Shown here: one piece after another, positions 13,452-22,647 of the stretch
Position numbering within the stretch: position 1 is the stretch's first letter
How the letters are laid out: every line of letters begins with the position of its first letter
Source of the DNA: Deltaproteobacteria bacterium
GTDB lineage: Bacteria; Desulfobacterota; Binatia; UTPRO1
Direction of reading: 5' to 3'
NCBI GenBank assembly: GCA_020852955.1
Contig: JADYZW010000056.1
Span: 1-45,456 of the forward strand
Length of the DNA: 45,456 nucleotides
Made by a program: the position numbers and the translations under genes
The notes under the pieces: generated by a model
What the model was told of the DNA's origin: nothing
Databases searched by the model: none
What the model saw: the letters and a program-made list of their open reading frames with translations, nothing else

Positions 13452-14972
13452 GTGCGCGTCGCATCCTCGACCGGGGTCGTTTGGCGCCGCCTCGCCTGGG
13501 GCGTCCTCCTGACGCTGCTGGCGCTGACACTCGGCCTGACCGCCAACACCCTGCGCCGGCGGAGTCGACAGCCCGCCGCGGCGGCGCTGCCGTCGTGGAA
13601 CATCGACATGCCGGCCGCGGCGGAGCGACTCGCCGGTGCCGTGCGGATCGCGACGATCTCACACGATCGCTCGCCGGCGCCCGCCGCGACGTTCCACGAG
13701 CTCCATGCCCATCTGGAGCGCCAGTACCCGAAGGCGCATCAGGTCCTGAAGCGCGAGGTCGTGAACGGAGCCAGCCTCCTCTACACGTGGGCCGGCGCCG
13801 ATGCGCGCGCACGCCCCGTCTTGCTGATGGCCCACCAGGACGTCGTGCCCGTCGCGCCAGGCACGGAGGCGACCTGGACTCATCCGCCCTTCGCCGGGGT
13901 GGTGGCCGACGGCCACATCTGGGGTCGCGGGGCATCGGACGACAAAGGCAGCCTCATGGCGATCATGGAGGCTGTGGAGCGGCTCGCCCAGAGCGGTTTC
14001 GCGCCCGGACGCACCATCTACCTCGCCTTCGGACACGACGAGGAGACGGGCACGGCCGGCGGCCAGCAGGGCGCCAAAGAGATCGCCGCCCTGCTGAAAG
14101 CGCGCGGAGTGCGTCTGGCCTTCGTCCTGGACGAGGGCCTGCTCGTGTCCCACGGCGGCATGAAAGGGCTCGAGGCTTCGATCGCCCTGATCGGCGTGGC
14201 GGAGAAAGGGTATCTCACGCTCGGCCTCTCCACCCAGGCCGAGCCCGGACACTCGTCGATGCCGCCGGACCGGACCGCGATCGGTGCGCTGGCGACGGCG
14301 CTCGGCCGACTCGAGCAGCACCCGATGCCGTCCCGCTCGAACTCGGTCGTACGTGAGATGCTCGAAACGCTCGCCGCGGAGTCGAGCGGCGCGAACCGCA
14401 TCTTCCTTGCGAACCTCTGGCTCTTCGAGCCGTTCGTGCGTCGGCAGATGGAGGCGAGCGCCGGAGCGCGCGCGATGCTGCGCACCGCGACGGCGCTGAC
14501 GGTCGTGCGAGCGGGCGAGAAAGAGAGCGCGCTCCCCGGCTACGCCGCGGCGCAGGCGAACTTCCGCCTCCTCCCGGGCGACGGGTCGCGCGACGTCATC
14601 GAGCACGCCCGGCGCGCCATCGCGGACGAGTCGGTCGCGATCGCCCCCGTCGGGCTCTCGTGGGAAGCGTCTCCGGTGTCGCGGACGGACGGCGCCGCGT
14701 TCGCGACCATCCGCCAGGCGATCCGCGACGTCTTCCCCGACGCGGTCGTCGCGCCTGGTCTGATGGTGGGATTCACGGATGCACACCATTTCGTCGACGT
14801 GGCCGACGACGTCTATCGCTTCACCCCGGTGCGCGCCCGCCCAGGGGATCTGGCGCGCTTTCACGGCACCAACGAGCGCGTCTCGCTGGCGAACTATGCG
14901 GAGATGATCCGCTTCTACCACCGACTCCTCACCCTGACGGCAACGGATCCGAGCCTGCCGACGCTCCGGTGA
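13452..14972 (+). CDS. Membrane-anchored M20 peptidase (CPS1/PM20D1-like)
   Basis: A 506-residue zinc hydrolase with one N-terminal membrane anchor (about 12-32). Metal and catalytic residues of family M20 are visible: AHQD (H128, D130), GRGASDDKG (bridging D163), HDEETG (E197 and E198) and the C-terminal DAHHF histidine. The insert with AEPGHSSMPPD is the dimerisation/oxyanion region. Length and anchor resemble the carboxypeptidase S / PM20D1 branch, whose members hydrolyse peptides or N-acyl amino acids outside the cytoplasm. Start is GTG at 13452, one nucleotide after the arsR stop; the two genes form a small operon. Confidence 0.88.
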   Translation: MRVASSTGVVWRRLAWGVLLTLLALTLGLTANTLRRRSRQPAAAALPSWNIDMPAAAERLAGAVRIATISHDRSPAPAATFHELHAHLERQYPKAHQVLKREVVNGASLLYTWAGADARARPVLLMAHQDVVPVAPGTEATWTHPPFAGVVADGHIWGRGASDDKGSLMAIMEAVERLAQSGFAPGRTIYLAFGHDEETGTAGGQQGAKEIAALLKARGVRLAFVLDEGLLVSHGGMKGLEASIALIGVAEKGYLTLGLSTQAEPGHSSMPPDRTAIGALATALGRLEQHPMPSRSNSVVREMLETLAAESSGANRIFLANLWLFEPFVRRQMEASAGARAMLRTATALTVVRAGEKESALPGYAAAQANFRLLPGDGSRDVIEHARRAIADESVAIAPVGLSWEASPVSRTDGAAFATIRQAIRDVFPDAVVAPGLMVGFTDAHHFVDVADDVYRFTPVRARPGDLARFHGTNERVSLANYAEMIRFYHRLLTLTATDPSLPTLR

Positions 14973-15012
14973 CGGGCGCAGAACGACGTTCCCGACGGCG
15001 TCGAAGATGCCT

Positions 15013-15033
15013 CCGCGACCCGCTCGATCGCGG
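15013..15033. terminator. Hairpin between convergent genes (weak terminator candidate)
   Basis: CCGCGA (15013-15018) and TCGCGG (15028-15033) can form a 6-bp stem with a 9-nt loop. It lies in the 81-nt gap between the M20 peptidase stop and the delta-60 protein stop. There is no T-tract on either strand, so termination is only suggested. Confidence 0.25.
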
Positions 15034-15053
15034 ACGGCGGCTCCGCGCGTCCG

Positions 15054-17465
15054 TCAGGGCACCGCGCCGAACTCCACGCCGCGCGGGGCCTGTCCGAGCA
15101 GCAGGTGATCGACCCGGCATGCGTGCTGGCCGACCATGCAGCTCGCGATGGCGTCCACGGATCCGCTCCCGCCGGGGCATTCCGCAGCCCGCAACCCGAA
15201 GCCGATGCCGGCCGAGTCGATCAGGTCCGCGAGCCCGAGCGTCGCGCACGCCTTTGCGACCGCGCCGCGCGCCTTCATCGCCGCGGCGTCGACCTTGTCG
15301 GCGAGCTTGCTACAGTTCGCGTCGGCCTTGGAGCGACATCCGCCCTCGTTGCCTTTCAGCTGAACGCATGCGGACACGCCGTCCACGCATTTCTGCTCGG
15401 CCTTGAGCCGCGCGGCCGCGTAGGCCGCTCCGCTCTTGACCAAGGTCTTCTGACACTTCAGCACTGCCTTGACGTCGGTGCCCGCGCCACCCGCGCCGCC
15501 CGATGGGAGACACGGGGCTTCGACGTCGGGATCGTGGCCGGCGAGCGCCAGCAACTGGCGGGCGCGCGGGATCTCGGCGCCGACGAGCGCTTCGGCGTTG
15601 CATGCATGGCGCTTCGCGATGCAGGCCGCGATCGCGGCCGCGTCGGCGAGCGAGACCACGTCGAATTCCGCGCAACCCGCTTCCTCGGCGGCGAACCCGA
15701 GCGCGGCGACGAGCCGGAGAGCACCGCTCGCAAGGGGCGGGTCGCCGCAGTGCTTCGCGACGTCCGCCGTGAGCTTCGCGACCGCGGTCTGCCGCACGGC
15801 TTCGGCCTTGGTGCACGCCGCGCCGGCCTTGCCGAGACAGCCGGCATCGCCGCCCGTCTGCGCGCAGGTGAACGCCTTCAGGAGACAACCGCCGAGGGCG
15901 CCCACGCGTCCGAGCGCGAACTTGGCGGCGACCTTGCCGAGCGCCTTCTGGCACTTGAACGCGGCCGTTCCGGGGTCGCCGGCGAGGCCGGCGCCGCCGC
16001 CGTTCGCCGGCGCGACGCAGTTGGCATCGTCGCGGTCGATCGCGCCGTCGAAATCGTTGTCGAGGCAGTCGGCGCACAGGCCCGCTTCCGGCGCCGGCGT
16101 ACGCGAGGCGGTCGGCGTCGGCGTGCGGGTCGACGTCCGCGTCGGCGTCGGTGTCGCCCCGGGCCCTCCGGTCGCGGTCGCGGTCGCGACCGGTACCGGC
16201 GCGCTCATCAGGTAGCGCGTGACCGCGAACGAGCACTGTCCAATAGCGCAGACCCTCCCGGCGGCCACGAGCTTGCCGTCGGACTGGAGCGCCAGGGCGT
16301 TCAACTCGGCGATCGTGTCGCTTCCGAAGCCCGTGAGGACGATGCCCGGCACGACGTCGCCGAAGCTGAGATCGACCCCGCCGTCAACGGTGTAGCGAAT
16401 CAGGAAGAACGCCGACGGACCGATGCCGGGGCCGAGGTCTTCGGATCCCGCGACCGTGCCGCCGACGATGACGTTGCCGTGCGGGTCGATGACGACCGCG
16501 CTCGCGGTGAACGCGAGCTCCCCGTTCGGATCGCCGAACACCTGGAAGCCGCTCTCCTGAAGACCGAAGGTCTGGTCGAGCGCGCCGTCGGTCGTGAAGC
16601 GCGCGGCGACGAGCGCGAGCGGCGACAACGGGCACGACCCGGAGCCCGTTCCGCCGATCACGATGTACCTGCCGCTCGGCTGGCGGGCGATTCCGGTCGC
16701 GGCGGTGCAGGTATTGCGCACCGCGAGCGTCACGCCGTTCGTCCCGAATCCGGAGTCGAGCGCGCCGCCGGAGGTGAAACGCGCGATCCCGAATCCGTCT
16801 TGCGTTCCGTCGCCGTTCACGGGAACGACGAGCGTGCCGTCCGTATTGCGGACGAGGCCGCGACAGCTCCCGAGACTGGTCACGATCACGCCGGTCGGCG
16901 TCGGTCCCGGACCGAACGTCGTGTCGAGCGCCAGGTTGCTGGCGAAGCGTGCGAGGGCGCATTTCTCACCGGCGACGCCGCCTTCGCCGGCGAGCACCGT
17001 CGTCTGATCCGGCAGGAACGCGAGACCGAAGGCGCGAAACGTGCTGGCGGACGACGCCGCACCCTGGTCGAAGCCGTCGCCGTCGGCGGCGAAACGCGCG
17101 ACCACGAATTTGTTCGCGCCGGCGGCGCCGAGGAGCGTGTGGTCCCCGAGCTCGAGCAGCGCCCGCACCGAGCCCGCGGGCGCCGAGAACAAGGCGGCGC
17201 CGAGCACCCCGCCGTCGCCGAACCCGTCGTCGAGCGTGCCGTCCTCGTCGTACCGGACGAGGATCGAGTTGGCGTTGTTGGTGCCGCCGACCACGATCCT
17301 GCCGTTGGCCTGGACGAGCAGCGCGTCGGCGGCGTCCTGTCCGGGTACGAGCGTCGTGACCTTGCCGGTGTGATCTGGCCCGAAGCTCGTATCGAGCGTT
17401 CCCGACGTCGCCCGAACGGGCCGCGCCGTCGTCAGCAGGAGGAGTAGGCAGAGCACCACGCGCAC
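15054..17465 (-). CDS. Secreted delta-60-repeat protein with Thr-Pro linker and duplicated Cys-rich C-terminus
   Basis: An 803-residue exported protein. A signal peptide (about 1-19) is followed by about seven delta-60-type repeats (about 20-415) of the form G.(I/V)VVGG...RY..DG.LD..FG, probably a beta-propeller. Next come a Thr-Pro/Arg linker (about 420-460), a short acidic motif DCLDNDFDGAIDRDDANC (about 463-480) resembling calcium-binding DxDxDG loops, and two tandem Cys-rich modules of about 140 residues (starting near 503 and 670). Both modules open with KCQK and share spaced cysteines and an ACI/SCM...H-A-C ending. The start is GTG at 17465. Function unknown; architecture points to the cell surface or secretion. 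It converges on the M20 peptidase. Confidence 0.85.
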   Translation of the reverse strand: MRVVLCLLLLLTTARPVRATSGTLDTSFGPDHTGKVTTLVPGQDAADALLVQANGRIVVGGTNNANSILVRYDEDGTLDDGFGDGGVLGAALFSAPAGSVRALLELGDHTLLGAAGANKFVVARFAADGDGFDQGAASSASTFRAFGLAFLPDQTTVLAGEGGVAGEKCALARFASNLALDTTFGPGPTPTGVIVTSLGSCRGLVRNTDGTLVVPVNGDGTQDGFGIARFTSGGALDSGFGTNGVTLAVRNTCTAATGIARQPSGRYIVIGGTGSGSCPLSPLALVAARFTTDGALDQTFGLQESGFQVFGDPNGELAFTASAVVIDPHGNVIVGGTVAGSEDLGPGIGPSAFFLIRYTVDGGVDLSFGDVVPGIVLTGFGSDTIAELNALALQSDGKLVAAGRVCAIGQCSFAVTRYLMSAPVPVATATATGGPGATPTPTRTSTRTPTPTASRTPAPEAGLCADCLDNDFDGAIDRDDANCVAPANGGGAGLAGDPGTAAFKCQKALGKVAAKFALGRVGALGGCLLKAFTCAQTGGDAGCLGKAGAACTKAEAVRQTAVAKLTADVAKHCGDPPLASGALRLVAALGFAAEEAGCAEFDVVSLADAAAIAACIAKRHACNAEALVGAEIPRARQLLALAGHDPDVEAPCLPSGGAGGAGTDVKAVLKCQKTLVKSGAAYAAARLKAEQKCVDGVSACVQLKGNEGGCRSKADANCSKLADKVDAAAMKARGAVAKACATLGLADLIDSAGIGFGLRAAECPGGSGSVDAIASCMVGQHACRVDHLLLGQAPRGVEFGAVP
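16098..16165 (-). repeat. Thr-Pro linker repeat in the delta-60 protein
   Basis: The DNA here is a degenerate GTCGGC-type hexamer run which, on the minus strand, encodes alternating Thr-Pro and Thr-Arg. It separates the propeller from the acidic and Cys-rich modules. Confidence 0.6.
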
Positions 17466-17627
17466 GTTCGCCGCCTCCGTCCCTGCACTACGGCGCGCCC
17501 GGGCGCGGGGTCAACGGGAAAGTGCGGGCGGCGCCGAAGTTCTCGGGATGCTCGGCGCACGCGGCTCCCGGCCGCGACGCGCGATCCATCCACGATCGAC
17601 GGCGGCACGGATCCCTCGACGCATCCT

Positions 17628-18260
17628 TCAGATCCGCGGTCGGGCTCCGCGCCGTGCGCTCACGGCGGCGTCCGCTTCCCGCGCCTTCCCGGCGATCGTC
17701 CTGGCCGCAGACGGGCGCTTGGCGGCGATCGACTCCTGGAGGCGGCGGTCCTTCTCGGCCACGCCCTCGGCAAGGCCGACCTTGTAGCCCTCGAGCTCGA
17801 CCGCAAGGTCAGGATCGGAGAGCGCGAGGATCTGGACTGCGAGGATCGCCGCGTTGTCGGCGCCGGCCTTGCCGATCGCGAGCGTGCCGACCGGAATGCC
17901 GGCGGGCATCTGCACCGTCGCGAGGAGCGCGTCGAGCCCACCGAGCCCAGAGGCGTCGAGGGGCACGCCGAGGACGGGTAGCGTCGTCTGCGCCGACACC
18001 GCGCCCGCGAGGTGCGCGGCGGCGCCGGCGCCGCAGATGAAGACGGCGAGACCCCGCTTCTTGGCATCGCGAGCGAATTGCGCAGTTTCCTCGGGCGAGC
18101 GGTGCGCCGAGAGGACGTGCGCCTCGTGCGCCACCCCGAAGCTCGCGAGCCGATCCGACGCCGCCGACATGACGCCCCAATCGCTGTCGCTCCCCATGAG
18201 GATCGCGACCCGCGGCGCCGCCGGCGCCTGCTTCGCCTTCCCGTTCGTCGTCTTCTTCAT
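17628..18260 (-). CDS. purE: PurE, N5-carboxyaminoimidazole ribonucleotide mutase
   Basis: A 210-residue PurE that moves the carboxylate of N5-CAIR to C4, giving CAIR in purine synthesis. The core (about 17-165) has the family signature MGSDSDWGVM, the catalytic VLSAHRSPEET (His within SAHR), CGAGAAAHLAGAVSA and GVPLDASGLGGLDALL. A basic Ala/Arg-rich tail of about 45 residues follows the core, longer than in most PurE proteins. The start ATG at 18260 overlaps the purD stop in ATGA. A class I PurE normally needs PurK; none is in this window. Confidence 0.93.
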   Translation of the reverse strand: MKKTTNGKAKQAPAAPRVAILMGSDSDWGVMSAASDRLASFGVAHEAHVLSAHRSPEETAQFARDAKKRGLAVFICGAGAAAHLAGAVSAQTTLPVLGVPLDASGLGGLDALLATVQMPAGIPVGTLAIGKAGADNAAILAVQILALSDPDLAVELEGYKVGLAEGVAEKDRRLQESIAAKRPSAARTIAGKAREADAAVSARRGARPRI

Positions 18261-19543
18261 CTCGCCTCTCCGACGCGCGCGAGCGCGCGATGACCGATGT
18301 CCTTCCGATAGTGCATGCCACGAAAGCCGACGCCCGCGACGACCTCGTAGGCGTTGGCGATCGCGTTCGCGAAGTCGGCGCCGAGCGCGCACGCGGTGAG
18401 CACGCGCCCGCCGCTCGTGACCACCTCGCCGCCGATCCGGGCGGTGCCGGCATGGAAGAGCGCCCGTTCGATCGACGCCGGCTGCCCGACCGCTCCAGCG
18501 ATCGGATCTCCCTTCGCCGGATCGCCTGGGTAGCCCTCCGCCGCCAGCACGACCCCGGCCGCGGGCCGCGGATCCCACTCCGGCCGGCAGCCCGCGAGCC
18601 GGCCCGCGATCGTGGCCTCGACGAGGTCGACGAGGTCCGAGCGCAGCCGCATCATCAGCACCTGGCACTCGGGGTCGCCGAAGCGGACGTTGAACTCGAG
18701 CACCTTCGCCCGCCCGTTCGCGATCATGAGACCCGCGTAGAGCACGCCGCGGTAGACGATCCCGGCGGCGGCGAGGCCGGCGACGACCGGGCGCACGATC
18801 GTCTCCATCACCTCGGCCTCGAGCGCGGGCGTCAGCACCGGCGCCGGCGAGTACGCGCCCATGCCGCCGGTGTTGGGACCCGTGTCGCCGTCGCCGACCC
18901 GCTTGTGATCCTGCGACGACGCGAGCGGCAAGACCGTCGCGCCGTCGGTGAGCGCCATGAACGACAGCTCCTCGCCAGGCAGGAACTCCTCGATGACGAC
19001 CTGCGCGCCGGCGGCGCCGAAGACGCGCCGGACCATGATCTCCTCGAGGCCGGCGCGTGCGCTCGCGAGGTCGTCGCAGACCAGCACGCCCTTTCCGGCC
19101 GCAAGGCCGTCGGCCTTGAGCACGACCGGCGCGCCGATCGTCTCCAGGTACCGCACCGCGTCCGCATGCTCGCGAAACGTCCGGTGCGCGGCGGTCGGCA
19201 CGCCGAGGCGCGCCAGGAGCGCCTTCATGAACGCCTTGCTGCCCTCGAGCTCTGCGGCGCGGCGATTCGGCCCGAAGATGCGCCGACCCTTCGCCTCGAA
19301 GGCATCGACGATGCCGGCGGTAAGCGGCAGCTCCGGGCCGACGATCGTGAGGTCGACCGCGCGCGCTTCGGCGAGCGCGAGGAGCCCCGCCACGTCGTCG
19401 GCGGCGACAGCGCAGGTCTCCGCCAGCTCGGCGGTGCCGGCGTTCCCGGGCGCGCAGAGGAGCTCCGGCTGCCGCGCGCTCTGCGCGAGCTTCCAGAGGA
19501 GCGCGTGCTCGCGACCGCCGCCGCCGATCACCAGGATCCGCAT
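18257..19543 (-). CDS. purD: PurD, phosphoribosylamine-glycine ligase
   Basis: A 428-residue ATP-grasp ligase that joins glycine to 5-phosphoribosylamine to form GAR. It begins MRILVIGGGGREHALLWKL, the PurD N-terminal nucleotide-like fold, followed by GPELPLTAGIVDAF and the ATP-grasp segments LKADGLAAGKGVLVCDD, VIEEFLPGEELSFMALTDG and GGMGAYSPAPV. VLEFNVRFGDPECQ provides metal ligands. The start lies 3 nt after the purH stop, and its stop overlaps purE, so the three pur genes are cotranscribed. Confidence 0.95.
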   Translation of the reverse strand: MRILVIGGGGREHALLWKLAQSARQPELLCAPGNAGTAELAETCAVAADDVAGLLALAEARAVDLTIVGPELPLTAGIVDAFEAKGRRIFGPNRRAAELEGSKAFMKALLARLGVPTAAHRTFREHADAVRYLETIGAPVVLKADGLAAGKGVLVCDDLASARAGLEEIMVRRVFGAAGAQVVIEEFLPGEELSFMALTDGATVLPLASSQDHKRVGDGDTGPNTGGMGAYSPAPVLTPALEAEVMETIVRPVVAGLAAAGIVYRGVLYAGLMIANGRAKVLEFNVRFGDPECQVLMMRLRSDLVDLVEATIAGRLAGCRPEWDPRPAAGVVLAAEGYPGDPAKGDPIAGAVGQPASIERALFHAGTARIGGEVVTSGGRVLTACALGADFANAIANAYEVVAGVGFRGMHYRKDIGHRALARVGEAR

Positions 19544-19546
19544 GGC

Positions 19547-21154
19547 CTAGTGTCGGAAGTGGCGCTGCCCGGTCAGGATCATCGTCATGCCGTGCTCGTT
19601 CGCGGCGGCGATCACCTCGCCGTCGCGGACGCTGCCGCCCGGCTGGATGACGGCGCCGACGCCCGCCGCCGCGAGGACGTCGAGCCCGTCCCGAAAGGGA
19701 AAGAACGCGTCCGACGCGGCGACCGTATTCGCCGTCGCCAGCCTGGCCTGTCCGGCGCGCATGATCGCGAGCCGCGCCGAGTCGACCCGGCTCATCTGGC
19801 CGGCGCCGACGCCGATCACCTGGTCGCGGCTCGTGACGACGATCGCGTTCGATTTGACGTGCTTGCAGACGCGCCAGGCGAAATCGAGCGCGGCGAGATC
19901 GTCGGCCGACGGCGCGCGCGTCGTCACGACCTCGCACTTGGTGACGTCGACCTCGGCGAGATCGCGGTCCTGGGCGAGGAAGCCGCCGACGACGCGCTTC
20001 ACGTCGCGGCTGCGCCCCGCCGCCCCGCGCCAGGCCTCACGGGCGGCGTCGAACAGATCGACCTCCTCGTCCATGTCGAGCGAGAGCACGCGGACGTTGG
20101 CGAGCTTCTTCGACGACCGGAACACCTCCATCGCCGCCGGCGCGACGCGCGGCGCGATCACCACTTCGAGGAAGAGGTCCTGCATCGCCTCGGCGGTGGC
20201 GCGGTCGAGCACGCGGTTCACGGCGACGATGCCGCCGAAAATCGAGACGGGATCGGACGCCCGCGCCTTGCTGAAGGCGTCGACCAGCTCGGCCGCGACG
20301 GCGACGCCGCAGGGGTTCATGTGCTTGATGGCGACCGCCGCCGGCACCCGGAACTCCTTCACCAGCTCGAGCGCCGCGTTGGCGTCCACGAGATTGTTGA
20401 ACGAGAGCTCCTTGCCGTGGATCTGGCGCGCGCTCGTGACGGACGGCTCGGCGAGCGGCGCCGCGTCGCGATAGAACGCCGCCCGCTGGTGCGGGTTCTC
20501 GCCGTAGCGGAGGTCCTGCACCTTGACGCCGACGAGGCGCGCACTCGGCCCGAACGGCTCGTCGCCCGCCGCCGTCGCGAGATAGTCGGCAATCGCGGCG
20601 TCGTAGCGCGCCGTCAACGCGAACGCCTTCTGCGCGAGCCGGCGATTGGTCGCCGCCGATACCTCGCCGGCGCGCGCGATCTCGGCCATGACCTCCTCGT
20701 AGTCGTCCGGATCGGTGAGCACCGTCACGTCGGCGTGGTTCTTCGCCGCCGACCGCACCATCGACGGCCCGCCGATGTCGATGTGCTCGATCGCCTCGGC
20801 GAGCGTGGTCTGGGGCCGCGCGATCACCTGCTCGAACGGGTAGAGGTTCACCACCACCAGATCGATCGGACCGATGCCGTGGTGCGCCATCTGCTCGCGA
20901 TGGCTCGCCTCGCCGCGGATGCCGAGGATGCCGCCGTGGATCTTCGGGTGCAGTGTCTTCACGCGGCCGTCGAGGATCTCGGGCTGGCCGGTGTAGTCGC
21001 CGACCGCGGTGACCGCGATGCCCCAGCCGGCGAGCGCCTTCGCGGTGCCCCCGGTCGAGAGGATCTCGGCGCCAGCCGCCGCGAGCGCGCGGGCCAGGCC
21101 CTCCAATCCGGTCTTGTCGCTGACGCTCACGAGCGCGCGCGCGATGCGTGCCAT
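19547..21154 (-). CDS. purH: PurH, bifunctional AICAR formyltransferase / IMP cyclohydrolase
   Basis: A 535-residue bifunctional enzyme for the last two steps to IMP. The N-terminal MGS-like cyclohydrolase domain (about 1-200) includes SVSDKTGLEGLARAL, STGGTAKAL and VKTLHPKIHGGIL. The C-terminal transformylase (about 200-535) has LRYGENPHQRAAFY, the catalytic region IKHMNPCGVAVA, SIFGGIVAVNR and the terminal GMTMILTGQRHFRH. The ATG at 21154 has an excellent AGGAGGAGG Shine-Dalgarno that contains the TAG stop of alr, so ribosomes can pass directly from alr. Confidence 0.96.
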   Translation of the reverse strand: MARIARALVSVSDKTGLEGLARALAAAGAEILSTGGTAKALAGWGIAVTAVGDYTGQPEILDGRVKTLHPKIHGGILGIRGEASHREQMAHHGIGPIDLVVVNLYPFEQVIARPQTTLAEAIEHIDIGGPSMVRSAAKNHADVTVLTDPDDYEEVMAEIARAGEVSAATNRRLAQKAFALTARYDAAIADYLATAAGDEPFGPSARLVGVKVQDLRYGENPHQRAAFYRDAAPLAEPSVTSARQIHGKELSFNNLVDANAALELVKEFRVPAAVAIKHMNPCGVAVAAELVDAFSKARASDPVSIFGGIVAVNRVLDRATAEAMQDLFLEVVIAPRVAPAAMEVFRSSKKLANVRVLSLDMDEEVDLFDAAREAWRGAAGRSRDVKRVVGGFLAQDRDLAEVDVTKCEVVTTRAPSADDLAALDFAWRVCKHVKSNAIVVTSRDQVIGVGAGQMSRVDSARLAIMRAGQARLATANTVAASDAFFPFRDGLDVLAAAGVGAVIQPGGSVRDGEVIAAANEHGMTMILTGQRHFRH

Positions 21155-21166
21155 GCGAACCTCCTC

Positions 21167-22285
21167 CTATTGCTCGGCCCCGACCCGCGGGACACGGGCG
21201 CCGACGCGGGTCACGAGCTCGTACGGGATCGTGTCGATCGCCGCCGCGACCTCCTCGACCGGCACGTCGCGGCCCCACAGCTCGACCTCGTCGCCGATGG
21301 CGACGCCCGGCACGTCGGTCACGTCGATCATGATCTGATCCATACACACCCGGCCGGCGATCGGGACCCGGCCGCCGCGCAGGCTCACCTGCGCGCGGCC
21401 CGAGAGCGCGCGCGGGTAGCCGTCGGCATACCCGACCGGGAGCGTCGCGATGACGCTCGGGCGCGGCGCGACGAACGTGGAGCCGTACCCGACGGCGTCG
21501 CCGGCCGCGATCTGGCGGAGCGCGATCACGCGCGTGACGAACCGCATCACGGGTCTCAGACGCACGCGGTCGCGGAGCTCCGGCGAGGGATGGATGCCGT
21601 AGAGCGCGATCCCGGGACGCACGAGGTCGAAGTGGGCCGCCGGCGCGACCAGCGTCGCCGCGCTGTTCGCCGCGTGCACGAACCGCGGCCTGAGGCGGGC
21701 CGCCTCGAGCGCGCGCACCAGCTCCGTGAAGCGCGCCAGCTGGCGGCGGGTCTCGGGGCCGTCGACGCTTTCCGCGTTGCAGAAGTGCGTCAGCAGGCCC
21801 TCGACGGTGATGCCGTCGATCTCCGCGAGTCCGGCGAGCAGCGCCGTCGCGTCGGCGGGCGCGATGCCGAGCCGGCTCATGCCGGTGTCGACCTTCACGT
21901 GGAGCGAGACCACGCGGCCCGCGGCGCGGGCCGCCGCCGCGAGCGCGCGCGGCGTCTCGGCCTCCCAGACGACCGGCGCCAGGCGCGACTCGACGACGGT
22001 CGTATGGTCCGCCGGATACACGCCCCCGAGCACGACGATCGTCCCCTGCACGCCGGCGGCGCGCAGATCGCGCCCTTCCGCAGCGGTCGCGACCGCGAAG
22101 CGCTCCGCGCCCGCGTCGCGTAAGAGGCGACCGACGAGGGTCAGCCCGTGCCCGTACGCGTCGGACTTCACCACCGGCAGCACTCCGGCCGCCCCCGCAA
22201 GGCGCCCGAGCTCGGCGAAGTTGTCGACGAGCGCACGCCCGTCGATCTCGGCGACGGTCGGCCTCGCCTGCAGCTCGGGTCCCAT
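21167..22285 (-). CDS. alr: Alanine racemase
   Basis: A 372-residue fold-type III PLP enzyme that makes D-alanine for peptidoglycan. The PLP lysine lies in VVKSDAYGHG, and the other half of the active site in GYGSTFVAPRPSVIATLPVGYADGYPR; CMDQIMIDVTD is the conserved C-terminal domain segment. The ATG at 22285 starts shortly before RPTVAEIDGRAL, where family members begin; in-frame codons further upstream are not protein-like. It leads the operon alr-purH-purD-purE, an unusual pairing of cell-wall and purine genes, and diverges from thiS across a 130-nt gap. Confidence 0.93.
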   Translation of the reverse strand: MGPELQARPTVAEIDGRALVDNFAELGRLAGAAGVLPVVKSDAYGHGLTLVGRLLRDAGAERFAVATAAEGRDLRAAGVQGTIVVLGGVYPADHTTVVESRLAPVVWEAETPRALAAAARAAGRVVSLHVKVDTGMSRLGIAPADATALLAGLAEIDGITVEGLLTHFCNAESVDGPETRRQLARFTELVRALEAARLRPRFVHAANSAATLVAPAAHFDLVRPGIALYGIHPSPELRDRVRLRPVMRFVTRVIALRQIAAGDAVGYGSTFVAPRPSVIATLPVGYADGYPRALSGRAQVSLRGGRVPIAGRVCMDQIMIDVTDVPGVAIGDEVELWGRDVPVEEVAAAIDTIPYELVTRVGARVPRVGAEQ

Positions 22286-22415
22286 CTGGAGTGTCGTCGC
22301 GAGTCGGAAAACGAAGAGCGGATCTCGTAGCCCAGGGTCGGCGCGTTGTAAAGGATTCCTCCTCGCGGCGCCGGATTTTGCGCGCGGCGCGCCGGCGTGG
22401 CACGCTCGGACCACG

Positions 22416-22628
22416 ATGTCGTCATCGTTACCCCTCATCGTCAACGGCGAGCCGTACGAGCTGCCGCAGCCCGCGACGATCGGCGCACTCCTCGCGCGCC
22501 TCGGCATCGCCGCCGCGCGCGTCGCCGTCGAGGTGAACGAGGACGTCGTCACGCGCGGCACCTACGACGCGCACCGTCTCGCCGCCGGCGATCGGATCGA
22601 GATCGTCCACTTCGTCGGCGGCGGCTGA
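22416..22628 (+). CDS. thiS: ThiS, sulfur carrier protein for thiazole synthesis
   Basis: A 70-residue ubiquitin-fold protein ending in Gly-Gly(-Gly), the C-terminus that becomes thiocarboxylated and donates sulfur to the thiazole ring in ThiG. Visible landmarks are [34 protein letters not shown] and the end [13 protein letters not shown]. The ATG at 22416 lies just before the first strand. It is 19 nt upstream of thiG. I find no TPP-riboswitch consensus in the 130-nt gap to alr. Confidence 0.92.
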   Translation: MSSSLPLIVNGEPYELPQPATIGALLARLGIAAARVAVEVNEDVVTRGTYDAHRLAAGDRIEIVHFVGGG

Positions 22629-22647
22629 ACCCTACAAGGAGCATTCC

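Noticed and set aside
18290..22123. A 1277-codon open frame on the plus strand
   Set aside because: It is antisense to purD, purH and alr. Its product is an Arg/Asp/His-rich low-complexity string with no domain, as expected for the complement of GC-rich genes.
22286..22415. Possible TPP riboswitch upstream of thiS
   Set aside because: No CTGAGA-type TPP consensus or matching helices could be found in the 130-nt gap.
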